Notes: generated by a model not told the origin, from the sequence alone. A stretch of 64,000 bases of DNA from Nemertoderma westbladi (GCA_032718475.1 JAUCBJ010004452.1:33155-97154), one strand, 5' to 3'. Counted from the stretch's first letter, positions 9,231 through 19,955 are shown. Translations and numbers: made by a program.

Positions 9231-10805
9231 CTAGTTCGCTCCTCCCATCTTCGGAAACCATCTGAGTTCTTTGCTCCTATCGTCATCTTGTCTGAGCCGT
9301 TTCCTTCCCTCCAGCTTATCCTCCTTGAGACTCCTCATCCTTGCCGATACCGTCTTACTAAGCCCCGTCGTTGGATCTTTAGGAGCAGGTGTTATCAACT
9401 CCCGGTATCGCTTCGCAGTTGGTCCCTCTGAGTATCCCTCCTGTTTCCCTCTGGTAGCATCCCACAGGATCATTTTCATCGCCCGCGGCACGTGCTCCGC
9501 CTGAAAGTCCCTGAACTCGATTATATTTTCTGGCGACCATCTGTCTAGGTATCTCTGAGTGTTAATGACTCCTCCATACGATGCCGCTGTTGCTACCTCC
9601 TGATATGTGAATGGTAGTCTCCTCTTGGTAATCTCCTGGTGGGCTCCCGCGTTGATATTAAAGAAGCCCCACTGGAACTCCTGGGCCTTCATCCTTTGTC
9701 GTGTCATGACTCCGACGTTGGCCCACTCCTCGAAGATCCAGAACTTCTCCTCGTCGTCCATCCAATCGCACTGATACCCAAAGTGCCCTCGGAAGTTGCA
9801 CTTTGAGCATCGGTTGTGCAGCCTCGGACACGCACCCATCCTATGGGTCGACTCGCGGCAGTAGAGACAGGACGTCCCCTTCTGGAAACAATACAGGCTG
9901 CTCTTTTCCTGGTGGGTTAGTCTCCCACAGTGCCCCGCCCCAAGTCGTCCTTGGCTCCGTGTGGCCTCCTGGGTCTATGGAGCCGTTGGTAGGCAAACAT
10001 CTGGACGCTATGTTCCCTACCCATGTCGATGTCCTCCTCCACCCTTGGCATCGTTTTCCCAAACACTACCCATGGTGCCGTTCCCGGTTGCTCGCCCAAC
10101 CTGATCATACTCGCCGCGAAAACCATCGCCAGCTCCCATGCTCCCAGGCCCGCTTACTGGGTTTGTCCCAGAAGGCTCTCGTCCCGCTGGCCGTCACCAC
10201 CCTCCCGCCTACCCAGTCCGTATCCGAGTGGCCGATCCTCTCTATCAGCGGCATCGCCCCGAACATGTCCTCTTCTTCCTCTCTCACCGGGAGTGGACCC
10301 GAACCCAGTAGCCCAGTAGATCCACTATGTCCCTTTCCACCTTGGTTTCCGCCCATGACTTTCCACCCCTCCAGCTTCTTCCGTCTCTTCCTTCCAAAAT
10401 CGCCCTCTGAGCCCCCTGGCATGGGCATTGCTTGCAATCCCGATGTCGACTGTTTCGGTGATTCTTCCATCCATCCCAGTTTGTCCACCAGAAACTCACC
10501 TGAGGTCTCCAATCCCCACCTCAGTTCGTCCAGGTTCTGGGCTTCGAACTCGTATTCCTCTCCCCTTATGTCCGCTTCTCTCTCTGCTGCCTCCCTCCTT
10601 TCTCTCCTCGCTACCTCCTCCAGTCTCCTCTCCTCTCCTCGACTCTATCCGCTTCCAACTTCTTCCACCTCTTGTACGGTGTGTTCACCTCCCTGTCCAC
10701 TAGGTGTCGGCTATCGTAGTATACCGATTCGCCCTTCAGCCCCGGGTGGTCTACAAGACCTTCAAAGGCCACCTTAAGGGCTCTCCTGTGATTCAGAGGT
10801 GCTTC
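9231..10805 (-). pseudogene. Third ORF of element A, 3' part (Gag-like, zinc knuckles)
   Basis: Continues the ORF interrupted by element B at the GCTTC site. In order on the minus strand: a stretch matching element C's third ORF (GLVDHPGLKGESVYYD), a charged ERRRLEEVARRERREAA helix, an acidic linker, then a zinc-knuckle block. The second knuckle (CLYCRESTHRMGAC) and third knuckle (CSKCNFRGHFGYQC) fit CX2CX4HX4C; the first has lost cysteines. A 170-residue tail with WGFFNIN and WDATRGKQEG ends in TGA near 9231. The last 203 codons are open; upstream there are several stops and frame changes around 9840-10130. The position after pol is where env would be, but no signal peptide or membrane span is seen. 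Not recognised as any named family. Confidence 0.75.
10801..10805 (+). repeat. Target-site duplication of element B, left copy
   Basis: GCTTC directly before the LTR start TGTGACGGG; the identical GCTTC follows the other LTR at 19506-19510. Confidence 0.9.
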
Positions 10806-11382
10806 TGTGACGGGATCAGAGGATCCCGACCGGTTAATTTATGTTACACGTGACCGCACGATCGCGAAAAGAGTTTGTTGTTGTTATTCTGATCTTGATA
10901 TAAACTGATGATAATATAATATATGTAATAGCACAGTTGAAATAATGCAGTAAAGAATGATGTACCGGTAGTGATTGATAATATAGGTGACGGACAGTGA
11001 CGGTACTAAAGTGTCACCGATCTGCTCTAAGTGACTGAGATAACTGAATGGTAATGCAAGTTGATTGATAATATATATTCACTCTTACACTACTGTGGCC
11101 TTAGTACCTAGCGGATGCTCTCTTCCCTGTCCCTGATTGGCTAGTGCGCTAATTCTCGGCTCCCACCTCTGTGGGAGTGCTTCCCCCCCACTGCTGTTAC
11201 TTTCCCTCACCAGGAGGTTTAACCTCTGACCTCCCTTTGTGTGGCTCTTTGGGGTTTGTTGTCCCCGTTATTGGTTGTGTGATACGAGGTTAATTGGGAT
11301 TAATCTCGTATCCCCAATATTGCTAAAAGGTGCCACTGCTCTAACTCTATGGGGGTAATGAGCGAAATTGAATCCGCTCACA
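10806..11382 (-). repeat. LTR of element B (3' LTR)
   Basis: 577 bp from TGTGACGGGATC to CCGCTCACA, closely matching 18927-19505. A C-rich tract (polypurine on the element strand) follows immediately at 11383. Confidence 0.92.
11269..11319 (-). promoter_or_regulatory. Conserved LTR stem-loop (B, 3' LTR copy)
   Basis: On the element strand GATACGAG pairs with CTCGTATC and the stem extends through a further ATTAAT-type run, 13 of 14 positions paired. Outer arms TATTGG and CCAATA replace AGTTGG/CCAACT of element A, again keeping pairing. The same structure is at 19392-19442. Confidence 0.65.
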
Positions 11383-11420
11383 CTCCCCCCCATGCTATCT
11401 TTCCGGTGAGAAGATAGCAT
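11383..11420 (-). promoter_or_regulatory. Polypurine tract plus hairpin, element B
   Basis: Same arrangement as in A: stem ATGCTATCTT/AAGATAGCAT at 11392-11420 next to a G7-containing polypurine tract abutting the 3' LTR. Confidence 0.75.
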
Positions 11421-11542
11421 CAACCACTGAGTGCACTTCAATTCCGCTGGAACCCGATCTACTATCGGGTGTGGGGTGGAGTTCTCTTACTTGGAGTCGG
11501 CTTTCCAGGCTGCTCCCTCTGGGTATGATGTCACTACCCTCT

Positions 11543-11574
11543 CTTGGTGCAACCGCAACCTATGTTACACCAAG
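11543..11574 (-). promoter_or_regulatory. Conserved 3' hairpin, element B
   Basis: On the element strand CTTGGTGTAA pairs with TTGCACCAAG, with one G-T wobble where A and C have standard pairs. The loop differs from A and C (AGGTTGC in place of AGCTCGC). Confidence 0.6.
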
Positions 11575-12459
11575 ACATCTGGCATCTCGGTTTGAGACAA
11601 TTGTGGATTTCTCTCACACAATTTTAAAAGCTCTCTCACTCAAACTCTAACTTCTCACTCTACTCTACTTTGGCTCCACTCTAACTCCTCTCTACTCTCT
11701 CTTACTCTCTCCCCACACCTGAATCGCACTCGTCTGCACTCTCTCTCGCCAACAGCTCCTCTCCATACTCCTCTCATACTGCCCTCAAAGGCGCTAAGTC
11801 TCTTATGTTACCCCTGTGCTATCATTCTATCTACTTACTACTTACTTGCTACTTCACTCTACTAACTCTGCTAACTTTACTAACTATACCAACTATACTA
11901 ACTATACTAGCCTTCTTACTTTCTACTAACTCTCTACTAACTCTTCTAAGTCTACTAGCTCTCTACCTCTACTAACTCTCTACCTCTACTAACTCTACTG
12001 ACTACGTGGCGCTTTCGGTGCCCACAACCACTCTGCTACTACCTCTATCTACGTGGCGCTTCCGGTGCCCACAACCCCTCTATTCTCTTTCTACGTGGCG
12101 CTTCCGGTGCCCACAACCCCTCTGCTACTACTCGTGGCATGTCAATATACCACACTCCCTATACCCGCCGACTTCTAACCCTCCCGGTACTACGTACCCT
12201 CCTACTCCCGTGGTATGTCTATATACCACACTCCCTATACCCGCCGACTTCTAACTTAATGGTACTACGTACCCTCCTACTCCCATGGTATGTTAATACC
12301 ACACTCCCTATACCCGCCGACTTCTAACTTCTTACTAACTTTCTTACTAACTCCTACTTACTTACTATCTTCTAACTACTACTTACTATCTAACTTCTAA
12401 CCTTCTAACTTTCTTATTTAATTATTTTTATATTTTTACTTATTTTTAATTATTTATGT
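11575..12459 (-). repeat. Simple and tandem repeats in 3' region of B
   Basis: No gene. About 11640-12000 is CTAACTCTACTA-type simple sequence. At 12002-12130 there are three copies of a block of about 48 bp containing ACGTGGCGCTT and GGTGCCCACAAC. At 12139-12330 there are three copies of a block of about 70-80 bp containing ACCACACTCCCTATACCCG. The GTGGCGC...GTGCCCAC core also forms the tandem arrays in A (20298-20840) and C (29100-29300), so a repeat-rich spacer after pol is a family trait. Confidence 0.75.
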
Positions 12460-12489
12460 GTGGGAAGGCCGTCTCGCCCTCATTCCCAC
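12460..12489 (-). promoter_or_regulatory. Conserved post-pol hairpin, element B
   Basis: GTGGGAATGA then GGGCGAGACGGCC then TTCCCAC on the element strand: an outer stem GTGGGAA/TTCCCAC with a small inner stem. The same element is in A (20961-20990) and C (28837-28868), next to a GTCCAATATATTGGAC-type palindrome. Confidence 0.5.
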
Positions 12490-12674
12490 CCCCCCAGTCC
12501 AAAATATTGGACGACTAAACTTCAACTAACTTCATCTAAACTTTGAGGGCGATTCTTCCAACAGGCACTCTACCACTGCTCCCCTTGTAGGTCCTGTAGG
12601 ATTCGCCACACTCTCCTCACCAATTCCAACTCACCAGGAATTGGTTCTCCCTCTTCTACCACCCTAAAATCGGG

Positions 12675-15471
12675 TCACTCCGCCGCCTTGTCAATACCCT
12701 GATCTCCTGGCAGCAAAATGCCACCCTTCATCTGGTCGCCTCCCGGCAGCAGAATGGAAAGAAACTGAAAGAACAGACAAAACAGAACGAACAATAGTAA
12801 TCCTATCCCTTTCCATCTTGTCTTCTTACTCGACCTCCCCCTTGTTGGTATGCCTCTCAACCGGACCGGCGTCTCTTCCGGACACTCCTCTGGACACTCC
12901 TCCGGACACTCCTTCCGACACTCCTCCGGACTGTTGTCCTCCGGACATCTCGCCGTCCGCTCCTCCGGGTTGTCCTCCGGACATCTCGCTGTCCGCTCCT
13001 CTCCATCCCCATACCGATACTTGCTGGGACCCTTGTTCCATCCCATTGCCTCTAAGTCTTCCGCATCAAATCCATTCTCCTCCGCCCACTCCCCTACTGT
13101 TACTTCCCCATCTGGCTCATCTACCATCTCCGGTTTCTTCTCTTCGTCCTCTGCGTCTACGGTGCCTGGTAACATGCACCCTGATGTCTCCGTAACCCTG
13201 GATGGAATCTTGGTTTTAACTGGGCCACTAAGCGTCCATCCGAACAGCGTGAGGATCGCCGTCGGATCCCGCTGTCTGTCTTCGCTGAAGACCGTCTGCA
13301 TTCTCTCGTGGGCCGTCGGGCAGTCCATTCCTACTATAATGGATACCTTCCTAACGTCCACCTCTGGTATTGATAAATCGATACTGTCCAGGAATCTATA
13401 TTGTTCGACTTCAATGTTGGTTGGTCGCCTGGCATTGATATTTATCGATTCACCTGGATGGGGTCGATCATCGCCCCATAATCGCATCCCGGTGCTATTG
13501 CTGCTATCTTGCACCGCTCCGTCCTCATCTCCAGGACCTCATCCGTACTTGAGACGGTAGTTACCGCCATCCTATTCAGCCTCGTCTTTAGCCCTATCTC
13601 TTCTGCCACCCAATTCTCCACCAGCGTGAAGGCTGCTCCGCTGTCGACCAGCATTAATGTTGTGACTGATCGGCCACCTCGTCCTGTTATCTCACTGGTA
13701 CTACCCCGAGTAGTACTTTCCTCTTTCTCCTTACTCCTGTCGTGCTCGTAGCCATGGTTTGGCCTCCAGTCTCATCCTCTCCTATTGCTGTTTATCTACA
13801 CTCTCCGGATCTGTGTCCTTCTACCACACAATGATGACATAGTCTGTTTGCGTCTGTGTAGGCTACACGATCTTGTTTGGGCAACGCTTGCCAGTGCTTA
13901 CAACTCATGGTCTTATGGGTTCCATCCCTATGCAGTTGACATTCGAATCCTGGATTGTAGCGTTCCCTGTATAGTCCCTCACGTATCGCGCGTAGGTTTA
14001 TATCTGTTTCGCTCATGAGCGAAAGTTACTACTGTACTTAAAAAAGTATAATCCCGTTTAAGTTATTTTGAGAGACAGATATACTGGTTACCGCAGTACC
14101 GGTACGAGAATTTATTATTGTATTATTGTATTATTTTTGTTGCATTGAATGTAGGCCTACCTTTTCAGTGTATAGCTGTATTGCGTTTGGAGGTGGACAG
14201 ATGGGCCTACCGCTGTACGGCAGTAAGGCTTCTACCGGCTGTGTGGTGAATATTGTTTATACTTATGTCTTTGAGGAGTGGAGACAGAACTGGTTCGAAT
14301 CTATCTACTGTCAGACTGTTGCTGCATGTATTCGAATTCAACCAACCGTATAGTTTTTGAACCAACCCTGTATTTGGTATTGATTGAAGCTTACTATTTA
14401 CTGATTTATATATATGTATGTACGTGTTTCGATGGACCCCGTATGCCGTATTTATTATTAATATAAAAGCAACTAAGCTTTTACTGCAATGGCAGTTCTG
14501 GGTGTAGATCTTTTTTCATTATATTATTTCATCGATGGTGGCACGGTGAAACAATATCTACCTGTTTACTGTTTTGGTTATCTGGACTCGGCCTACTGGG
14601 TGTGCTGGGATCTTGTTTATTTGTGTTGTTATTTTCTTTCTGTCCCTGCCACGGTGTGGCCTTACTCCCAGCTAACTGTGGACTAGCAGTCCCCTGTGTG
14701 GCCGCGTGTGGTAGCGATTGTCTTACTCTCGGGAATGGATCTGCAGGATTGTGTTCGGGTTTAGGCCTGTTGTATTCGGTCTTCGGTGCCTTCCCCAAAC
14801 TATCCTCACTATAGACTGGGTCTGTAATCAACTCGGCTTCGTAGTTGAAGAAGTTTGACATTTCCTCTAGCCCTGGCTCCGCACCTTTCTTCTCCCGAGT
14901 GGAGAAGGCGATCTTCCTCCACTTGCTCCATAACCAGATCGGCAGTGCCTGCGCTATCGTGGTGATGTTATTAGATGCGTTGAGTTCGTATGGCGCGTCT
15001 AGCATCTTCAACACGATTAGCGCCTTCTCAACTTTGTTCGCAAACGTCTTTATACTAACGGGGTTATCCTGTAGGCCACCCAATCTTGGCCGGGTGCCCG
15101 TACTCCCTGTCTAGCGCCCGCCATGCTGTCGTGAAGCCTCCCTCGATGCCCTGGTACTGCCTCACGATGTCGTATGCTGGGCCTCCTGTATACACCTGTA
15201 GATATTTTAGGCACTCTGCCTGTGTCAGGTTCTTTGTCAATATTTCATTGCTGTACATGCGCCGAAATTGCAGGTATTCTTCCGGCCTACTTCCATCGAA
15301 TTTAAATGGTTCTACAGGTGGTAACTCGATTCTGGTCTTCAATGCATCGATTAATGTAGCCATTCCCATCGCCTGTGCTTCCAATGGGTTCGATGGATGC
15401 TGTACAGATTCTCCCGTTGGGTGCGGTCCGCCTGTCCTGTCTGTTGCCCTCCTTTGCGTCGGATATATCAT
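12675..15471 (-). pseudogene. Element B DUF1759 - CCHC - aspartic protease segment
   Basis: The amino-terminal part of a BEL/Pao polyprotein, broken into frames. 15471-15064: DUF1759-like helical domain (LPPVEPFKFDGSRPEEYLQF, then QAECLKYLQVY and AWRALDREYGHPAKI). A deletion of about 28-30 bases near 15075 relative to element A shifts the frame into 15083-14559, which continues with NPVSIKTFANKVEKAL and PIWLWSKWRK. A solo LTR (14005-14553) splits the next part. 14000-13792 holds a CCHC knuckle (CHHCVVEGHRSGEC). 13654-13442 holds the A17-type aspartic protease active site (LVDSGAAFTLVE). 13514-12675 has GMDCPTAHERM and FGWTLSGP, which in complete elements leads into RT. Here RT is replaced by an acidic tail, CPEE repeats and one hydrophobic span (LLLFVLFCLFFQFLSIL). 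Confidence 0.85.
14005..14553. mobile_element. Solo LTR inserted in element B
   Basis: 549 bp beginning TGTTTCGC and ending GTGAAACA (TG...CA with inverted ends), flanked by ATATC at 14000-14004 and 14554-14558. Element A lacks it: there the sequence on both sides is contiguous. It contains an ATATAAAAG box near 14462 and an 18-bp palindrome, TTTCGCTCATGAGCGAAA, at 14007-14024. TG...CA ends, size and a 5-bp duplication indicate a solo LTR of a different family; a MITE is the alternative. Confidence 0.7.
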
Positions 15472-15583
15472 TGGGGGTAACGGCTCCCTCCATATTTCCG
15501 TGTCACAAGATTTGTTCTTGTCCAGGGGATTCGATGTTCTTATTCCTGTTTGAGTATATTGTTGATATTGTGATGGGGGAATG

Positions 15584-16333
15584 TCACCCTGCCCCCCCCC
15601 CCCTCCCCACCAGTATGTTTGGTACTGGGGTTGATGTTAATATATTGGGGCCCATACACCTATCCGCAATAACTCTCCCCTCCCCTGGATATATGTTATG
15701 TCCCTGCATATTATAGTCATGCTGCTGTGCTGGTACCGATATAGGCCTATCCACTTCTTGCCTACCTACTGGCATGTACTCCGCGACTTCCGGATCTAAT
15801 CCCGTCGTTCGCGCTACCCTATCGCCTACACTATCTCTCCCAGCATGGCCTATAGTATGTGCAGTAAGGCCTACAGTATGTTCTGCAGTCTGCATGTGCC
15901 CTTCCGAACCGAGGTTTAATCTTCTCGAATCTCGAACCTCCCCGCGACTACCATACTCTCGATCGGCAGCTATATCCCATCGGGAAGTTTCTCTTCGATC
16001 CCCTCTCCTGTTCTCGTCTTCGTATCGGTACGTCCTGTACCCCTCTCCTGGCGTGTGGTGCGTCTCTCCAGGGCGACGGCAATCTCCCGGAGTTCGACCC
16101 CACTGACTCCCTAACTCCATCTCTACTACCGACAGTTCGCTATCTGTCCTTACTCTTCGGTTGCTCGTAGCAACGATTCTTCTATTCTCTTCACTTCTTC
16201 TCTCTTCGACCTCCCGGTTACACTCTACTATTCTTCTTCTCTCTTCCGACTGACGTCTTCTCGCTCGCCCACTCTCGGCGCTAACATCTGACTCTACTCT
16301 GTCCGGCTGGACCCTCCTGGGGATACTCGCCAT
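15584..16333 (-). CDS. Element B Gag-Pol linker ORF, Arg-rich
   Basis: A 249-codon open frame between Gag and the DUF1759 domain. The N-terminal 90 residues are rich in Arg and Glu with RRR and EERRR clusters, as in RNA-binding or coiled segments; the rest is polar and ends at a poly-G run (minus strand, 15591-15602) that destroys the frame. Element A lacks the region entirely. It is probably part of an originally continuous Gag or Gag-Pol frame rather than a separate gene. No family recognised. Confidence 0.45.
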   Translation of the reverse strand: MASIPRRVQPDRVESDVSAESGRARRRQSEERRRIVECNREVEERRSEENRRIVATSNRRVRTDSELSVVEMELGSQWGRTPGDCRRPGETHHTPGEGYRTYRYEDENRRGDRRETSRWDIAADREYGSRGEVRDSRRLNLGSEGHMQTAEHTVGLTAHTIGHAGRDSVGDRVARTTGLDPEVAEYMPVGRQEVDRPISVPAQQHDYNMQGHNIYPGEGRVIADRCMGPNILTSTPVPNILVGRGGGAG

Positions 16334-16371
16334 CCCCCTACTATTCTCCGTCGTCGGGTGCTGCGGTTCAC

Positions 16372-16985
16372 CTATCTCGCCGACGCCTGTGGGACATTCT
16401 CTGCCCCCCCCCCCCTCTCGCTACTAATCTCTCGTGGTGGGGCGCCTGTAGCCCCCCCCCCCCCCCCCCACCTGCTGCTTCTTACTTCACTACCTCTTAC
16501 TTCACTTCTACGTCCTTCTTGTGGGGCACTCTCTGCCCCCCCCTCTCTCGCCACTAATCTTCCGTGGTGGGGTGCCCGTAGCCCCCCCCCCCCCCCCCCC
16601 CACTCGCCACTTCTTACTCCACTACCTCTTACTTCGCTTCTAAGCCCCTCTTGTGGGACATTCTCTGCCCCCCCTCTCTCGCCACTAATCTTCCGTGGTG
16701 GGGCGCCCGTAGCCTCCCTCCCCCCACTCGCCACTTCTTACTTCGCTACCTCTTACTTCGCTTCTACACCCCTCTCTAGTCGACGCACTGTCTCTACTGC
16801 AGCTGGGTCTACTCACCCCCGCCTCTCCCTGTGCAACTGCGTGGCCTGGCAGGCTCCCGTTGGGTTGACTCACCCCCGTTACTCCCTGCCTAACATACGT
16901 GGCCTTGCAAGCTCCCGTCGGGGTCACTCACCCCCGCTACTCCCTGCGTACTAACTACGTTGCCTTGCAGGCTTCGGTTGGCCGG
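16372..16985 (-). repeat. Two tandem arrays in B linker (132-bp x3 and about 63-bp x3)
   Basis: 16385-16790 has three copies of a unit of about 132 bp, each with a TGTGGGRCATTCTCTGCC-like start, long C runs and a GTGGTGGGG block. 16800-16985 has three copies of a unit of about 63 bp containing CTCACCCCCG and GCAGGCT. The C runs reach 18-19 bases. Pro/Ser-rich ORFs read across these arrays are by-products. Confidence 0.75.
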
Positions 16986-17123
16986 ACCACCTGTGTCTTC
17001 TATATTAGTATTAATAGCCCCGTTATCAATATTATTATTTTCTAAATTATTCAAATTATTTGAATTATTCTGTATATTTAAATTTAAATTATTATTATTT
17101 TGTGTATTTGAATTAGAATTATT

Positions 17124-17352
17124 TTTTTTTAATTATAATAATTATTTATTTTATTAATAATATCCAAATCCATTAAACCAAAATTAAATATAAAACTGCA
17201 CCAGCATCCCACCACCAATCAGAACAAAACAATTAAGACAATAAGATTTAACATACAATTAAAAATGGTGCACCGTGAGTTAATAATGGTCTGCGAGGTC
17301 ATTCCCCCGCAGACCCGCACCATCCCCAAAGCCCAGCGCCCTCCAGGGACGC
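17124..17352 (-). mobile_element. Short retroposed insert in element B
   Basis: 229 bp with an A-rich tail on the minus strand (ATTATAATTAAAAAAAA), preceded by an AATAAA signal. It is flanked by a perfect 12-bp duplication ATTAGAATTATT (17112-17123 and 17353-17364). It interrupts an Asn-rich coding repeat of B that resumes on the other side. The body is GC-rich at its 5' end and has no recognisable tRNA promoter boxes, so it is a 5'-truncated LINE, an unclassified SINE or a processed transcript. Confidence 0.75.
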
Positions 17353-17364
17353 ATTAGAATTATT

Positions 17365-17585
17365 CAGATTATTTTGAATATTTGAATTAGAATTATTATT
17401 TTCTGTATTTAAATTAAAATTATTATTTTCTGTATTTAAATTAAAATTATTATTTTCTGTATTTAAATTAAAATTATTATTTGGATTATTTGTATTTAAA
17501 TTAGAATTACCGGATAAAACATTACTTCCTGCAATGAAAGTTTGGTTAGGGTTGTCTAATACGGTACTATTAATATTAATTTCTT
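17365..17585 (-). pseudogene. Element B Gag C-terminal Asn-rich region
   Basis: After the poly-G run at about 17606-17618 the Gag frame resumes out of phase as an Asn-rich tail, with three near-identical NNNFNLNTE repeats encoded by a 30-bp tandem unit at 17395-17475. Element A has an equivalent but shorter tail (INSTIIDNPNQNFLAGNN). The region continues beyond the retroposed insert, at about 17110-16990, as further NNLNNLENNN-like sequence. Confidence 0.6.
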
Positions 17586-18848
17586 CTAATGTATTTTTAT
17601 TACCCCCCCCCCCCCCCCGCCCGTACGGTTACACCAGTTCTGGTTCTGTCGTCCGGTGCCTGTAAGTGGGATATTAACAAACGTTTCCACTACTTCTGGC
17701 TCCTCGTAAATACTACCCGAGCCAGCCTCACTCTCCGATAGTCCCAACTGCGCCAGTTCTAGTCGGCGCTTCTGCTTGGCCTGATACTGCATAAGCCCCC
17801 TTAGCCGGGCATGCATATCATCCCGCATACACTTTCCCGCTCTCTCTCTCTCTCTATCCTCCCGTAAACTCTGCTCGGCCAACTCTGCCTCTCTCGCCTC
17901 CCGCTCTCTACAGTTTCTCGCCACCCTCTCAGCCCTCTCTTTATTCTCTCTCACTAACTCTCTCTCTTTCTCTAATAACGCAGTTCCCTCATCCAACTGC
18001 CTCTCTAATTCTTTCTGGTCTAGCGCCGCAATGTCTAGTTGACACGCCAGATCTATCTCTAACACCCTTCTTGCTTTGGCGGAGGATGTAGCGGACTTAT
18101 CGGTCACGACGGACTCCCGTCGCCTCTCTGTCCTACTAACTTTCCCCCACTTTCCAGGGTTCTCGCTAACCGACGAGACCGAATCCTCGGAGTTAACCTC
18201 GGGTTCGCCCTCGTGCGGGTCTGCCCAACCCACTAACTTAATCCCCCTAGCATCCACTAAATACGGCCCTATGTACACTACTTGGGGCTCCATTATCCCG
18301 GATCGCCACAGTTCAAATAGTTCAGTGGCGACCCCCCTCGCTCTCTCACTGGCTAGTTCTCCCTGTCCGAAGCGAACTAGGTATCTAAAATGTTTATTCG
18401 ACTCACCTAGTCGCTGGCTCAACTTCCCTTGGTCTATCTTTACTCCTTCTCTGGCTCTGGCCTCCTTGAGCTGTTTCTTTGTTGCGTTGTAGGCTCGTCG
18501 GAGCCAGTCACTGGTTCCGACGTCCTCGTCGCCGACCTCTCCTCCTCCCCTCCTGGTACGGCGTCGTACCGGCGGCCCCACCGTCGCCGTTCCGGTGGGC
18601 CATCCGTCGCCCTCAGCCTGTAGCTGGCCGGCGACATCGGTACTTCGACCGCCATCGTGCGTTGACTCGTCCTCTCGTCCTGGTAGATGGCCGCCCTCCG
18701 CTTGGGCTGCCGGATCGTCTCTCTCCGGCGAGTCCGGCATTGCGGGTCGATACTGTCGCGTCGCGGCCTCACGGATCGTTTCGTTGGTATCATCCAGGGT
18801 CCGCGGCGGTGTCGTCTCTCCCTCTAGATTTCAGGGTTCTCCGCTCAT
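17586..18848 (-). CDS. Element B Gag
   Basis: Gag-type ORF directly downstream of the 5' LTR. I place the start at the ATG at 18848 (MSGE) because element A has the same start; in B a TGA at codon 6 interrupts it, and the clean frame starts near 18740. Order: a disordered Pro/Arg-rich N-terminus, a helical domain with LGESNKHFRYLVRFGQGELA and YIGPYLVDARGIKLVGW, a Ser-rich linker, then a Glu/Arg coiled coil (ALDQKELERQLDEGTALL). The layout of helical domain, Ser-rich linker and charged coiled coil is that of BEL/Pao Gag. The frame ends in a poly-G run. Gag would assemble the virus-like particle in the cytoplasm. Confidence 0.75.
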
Positions 18849-18926
18849 CTTTTAGCATCCTCCCTGGTGGCTGGCAGTCACAGTTCTAGCAGTACCTTAG
18901 ACTTTAGTACTAGGTGACTTTAGTAC
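18849..18926 (-). other. Element B leader between LTR and Gag
   Basis: On the element strand the leader begins with GTACTAAAGTC, repeated after 16 bases. No canonical TGG-starting tRNA primer site adjoins the LTR, so the priming tRNA cannot be named. Confidence 0.5.
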
Positions 18927-19505
18927 TGTGACGAGATCAGAGGATCCCGACCGGTCAATTTATGTTACGCGTCACTGCACGATCGAGAAAAGAGTTTGTT
19001 GTTGTTATTCTGATCTTGATATAAACTGATGATAATATAATATATGTAATAGCGCAGTTGAAATAATGCAGTAAAGAATGATGTACCGGTAGTGATTGAT
19101 AATATAGGTGACGGACGGTGACAGTACTAAAGTGTCACCGATCTGCTCTACGTGACTGAGATAACTGAATGGTAATGCAAGTTGATTGATAATATATATT
19201 CACTCTTACACTACTGCGGCCTTAGTACCTAGTGGATGCTCTCTTCCCTGTCCCTGATTGGCTAGTGCGCTAATTCTCGGCTCCCACCTCTGTGGGAGTG
19301 CTTCCCCCCCCCGCTGCTGTTACTTTCCCTCTCCAGGAGGTTTAACCTCTGACCTCCCTTTGTGTGGCTCTTTGGGGTTTGTTGTCCCCGTTATTGGTTG
19401 TGTGATACGAGGTTAATTGGGATTAATCTCGTATCCCCAATATTGCTAAAAGGCGCCACTGCTCTAACTCTATGGGGGTAATGAGTGGAATTGAATCCGC
19501 TCACA
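18927..19505 (-). repeat. LTR of element B (5' LTR)
   Basis: 579 bp, TGTGACGAG to CCGCTCACA, matching 10806-11382 apart from scattered substitutions concentrated in the first 70 bases. The conserved LTR stem-loop is at 19392-19442. Confidence 0.92.
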
Positions 19506-19955
19506 GCTTCTGATAGTAGAAACGCCATCGGCTCTCTTCCGATAATCACGGTAATGAATAGGTTTAATAAACCTATCATTATCCAGTCCTCCTGTAAGAT
19601 ATATCTCTTCTGATATATCTTTATCGCTCGCCTTCGGAACTGATATACCTCCTGCTTTCCTGGTCTCGCTCCCCATTTCAGCGAGTTCGCAAGTTCTGTT
19701 TGTTTTGGCAAGTTCCTGGAAGAATACGGAGCGGAACTTGCTCCAGTCCATCGGCTTGTGGCAGACGAGCCCCATTAGTTGGCCCATCGCCATGGCTCCG
19801 CAATGTCCCGTGTTCTCCACCAATCCCAACCCCTCTGGTCTCATCATAGCCATATAGACTACTTGCATGTCCAGGAGATAGTCTTCTCCGACTTTCTCCT
19901 CTTTACTAACTTCTCTGCCATCACAAACTTTCCCGCTCTCACCTAACTGGTGGGG
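19506..19955 (-). pseudogene. Third ORF of element A, middle part, cut by element B
   Basis: On the minus strand this encodes QVVYMAMMRPEGLGLVENTG, GQLMGLVCHKPMDW, then after a frame change LANSLKWGARPGKQE, IKIYQKRYILQEDW and GREPMAFLLS. It matches element C (30400-30760) closely. It stops at the GCTTC duplication where B inserted and resumes at 10805. Upstream, the AEKLVKRRKSEK start of the ORF is joined directly to this block; the segment that lies between them in C is found about 2 kb away at 21430-21833. Confidence 0.75.

Larger units (their letters stand above)
10806..19505 (-). mobile_element. BEL/Pao-like LTR retrotransposon B, nested in A
   Basis: A complete LTR-to-LTR insertion of 8.7 kb with 5-bp GCTTC target duplications, sitting in the third ORF of element A and in the same orientation. 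Coding order on the minus strand is Gag (18848-17586), a linker ORF, DUF1759, a CCHC knuckle and aspartic protease, then a short tail. RT, RNase H, integrase and the third ORF are missing. B carries a solo LTR and a short retroposed insert, so it has itself been a target. The tail (12490-12660) is homologous at the DNA level to the end of C's integrase region, showing that the RT-IN block was deleted rather than never present. Confidence 0.92.

Noticed and set aside
9803-10777. 324-codon plus-strand ORF rich in Ser/Pro
   Set aside because: Antisense of the third ORF of element A, whose frame is conserved with element C; the plus-strand reading has no conserved counterpart.
16358-16954. Pro/Ser-rich ORFs on both strands
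   Set aside because: Read through the 132-bp and 63-bp tandem arrays and poly-C runs of element B; by-products.
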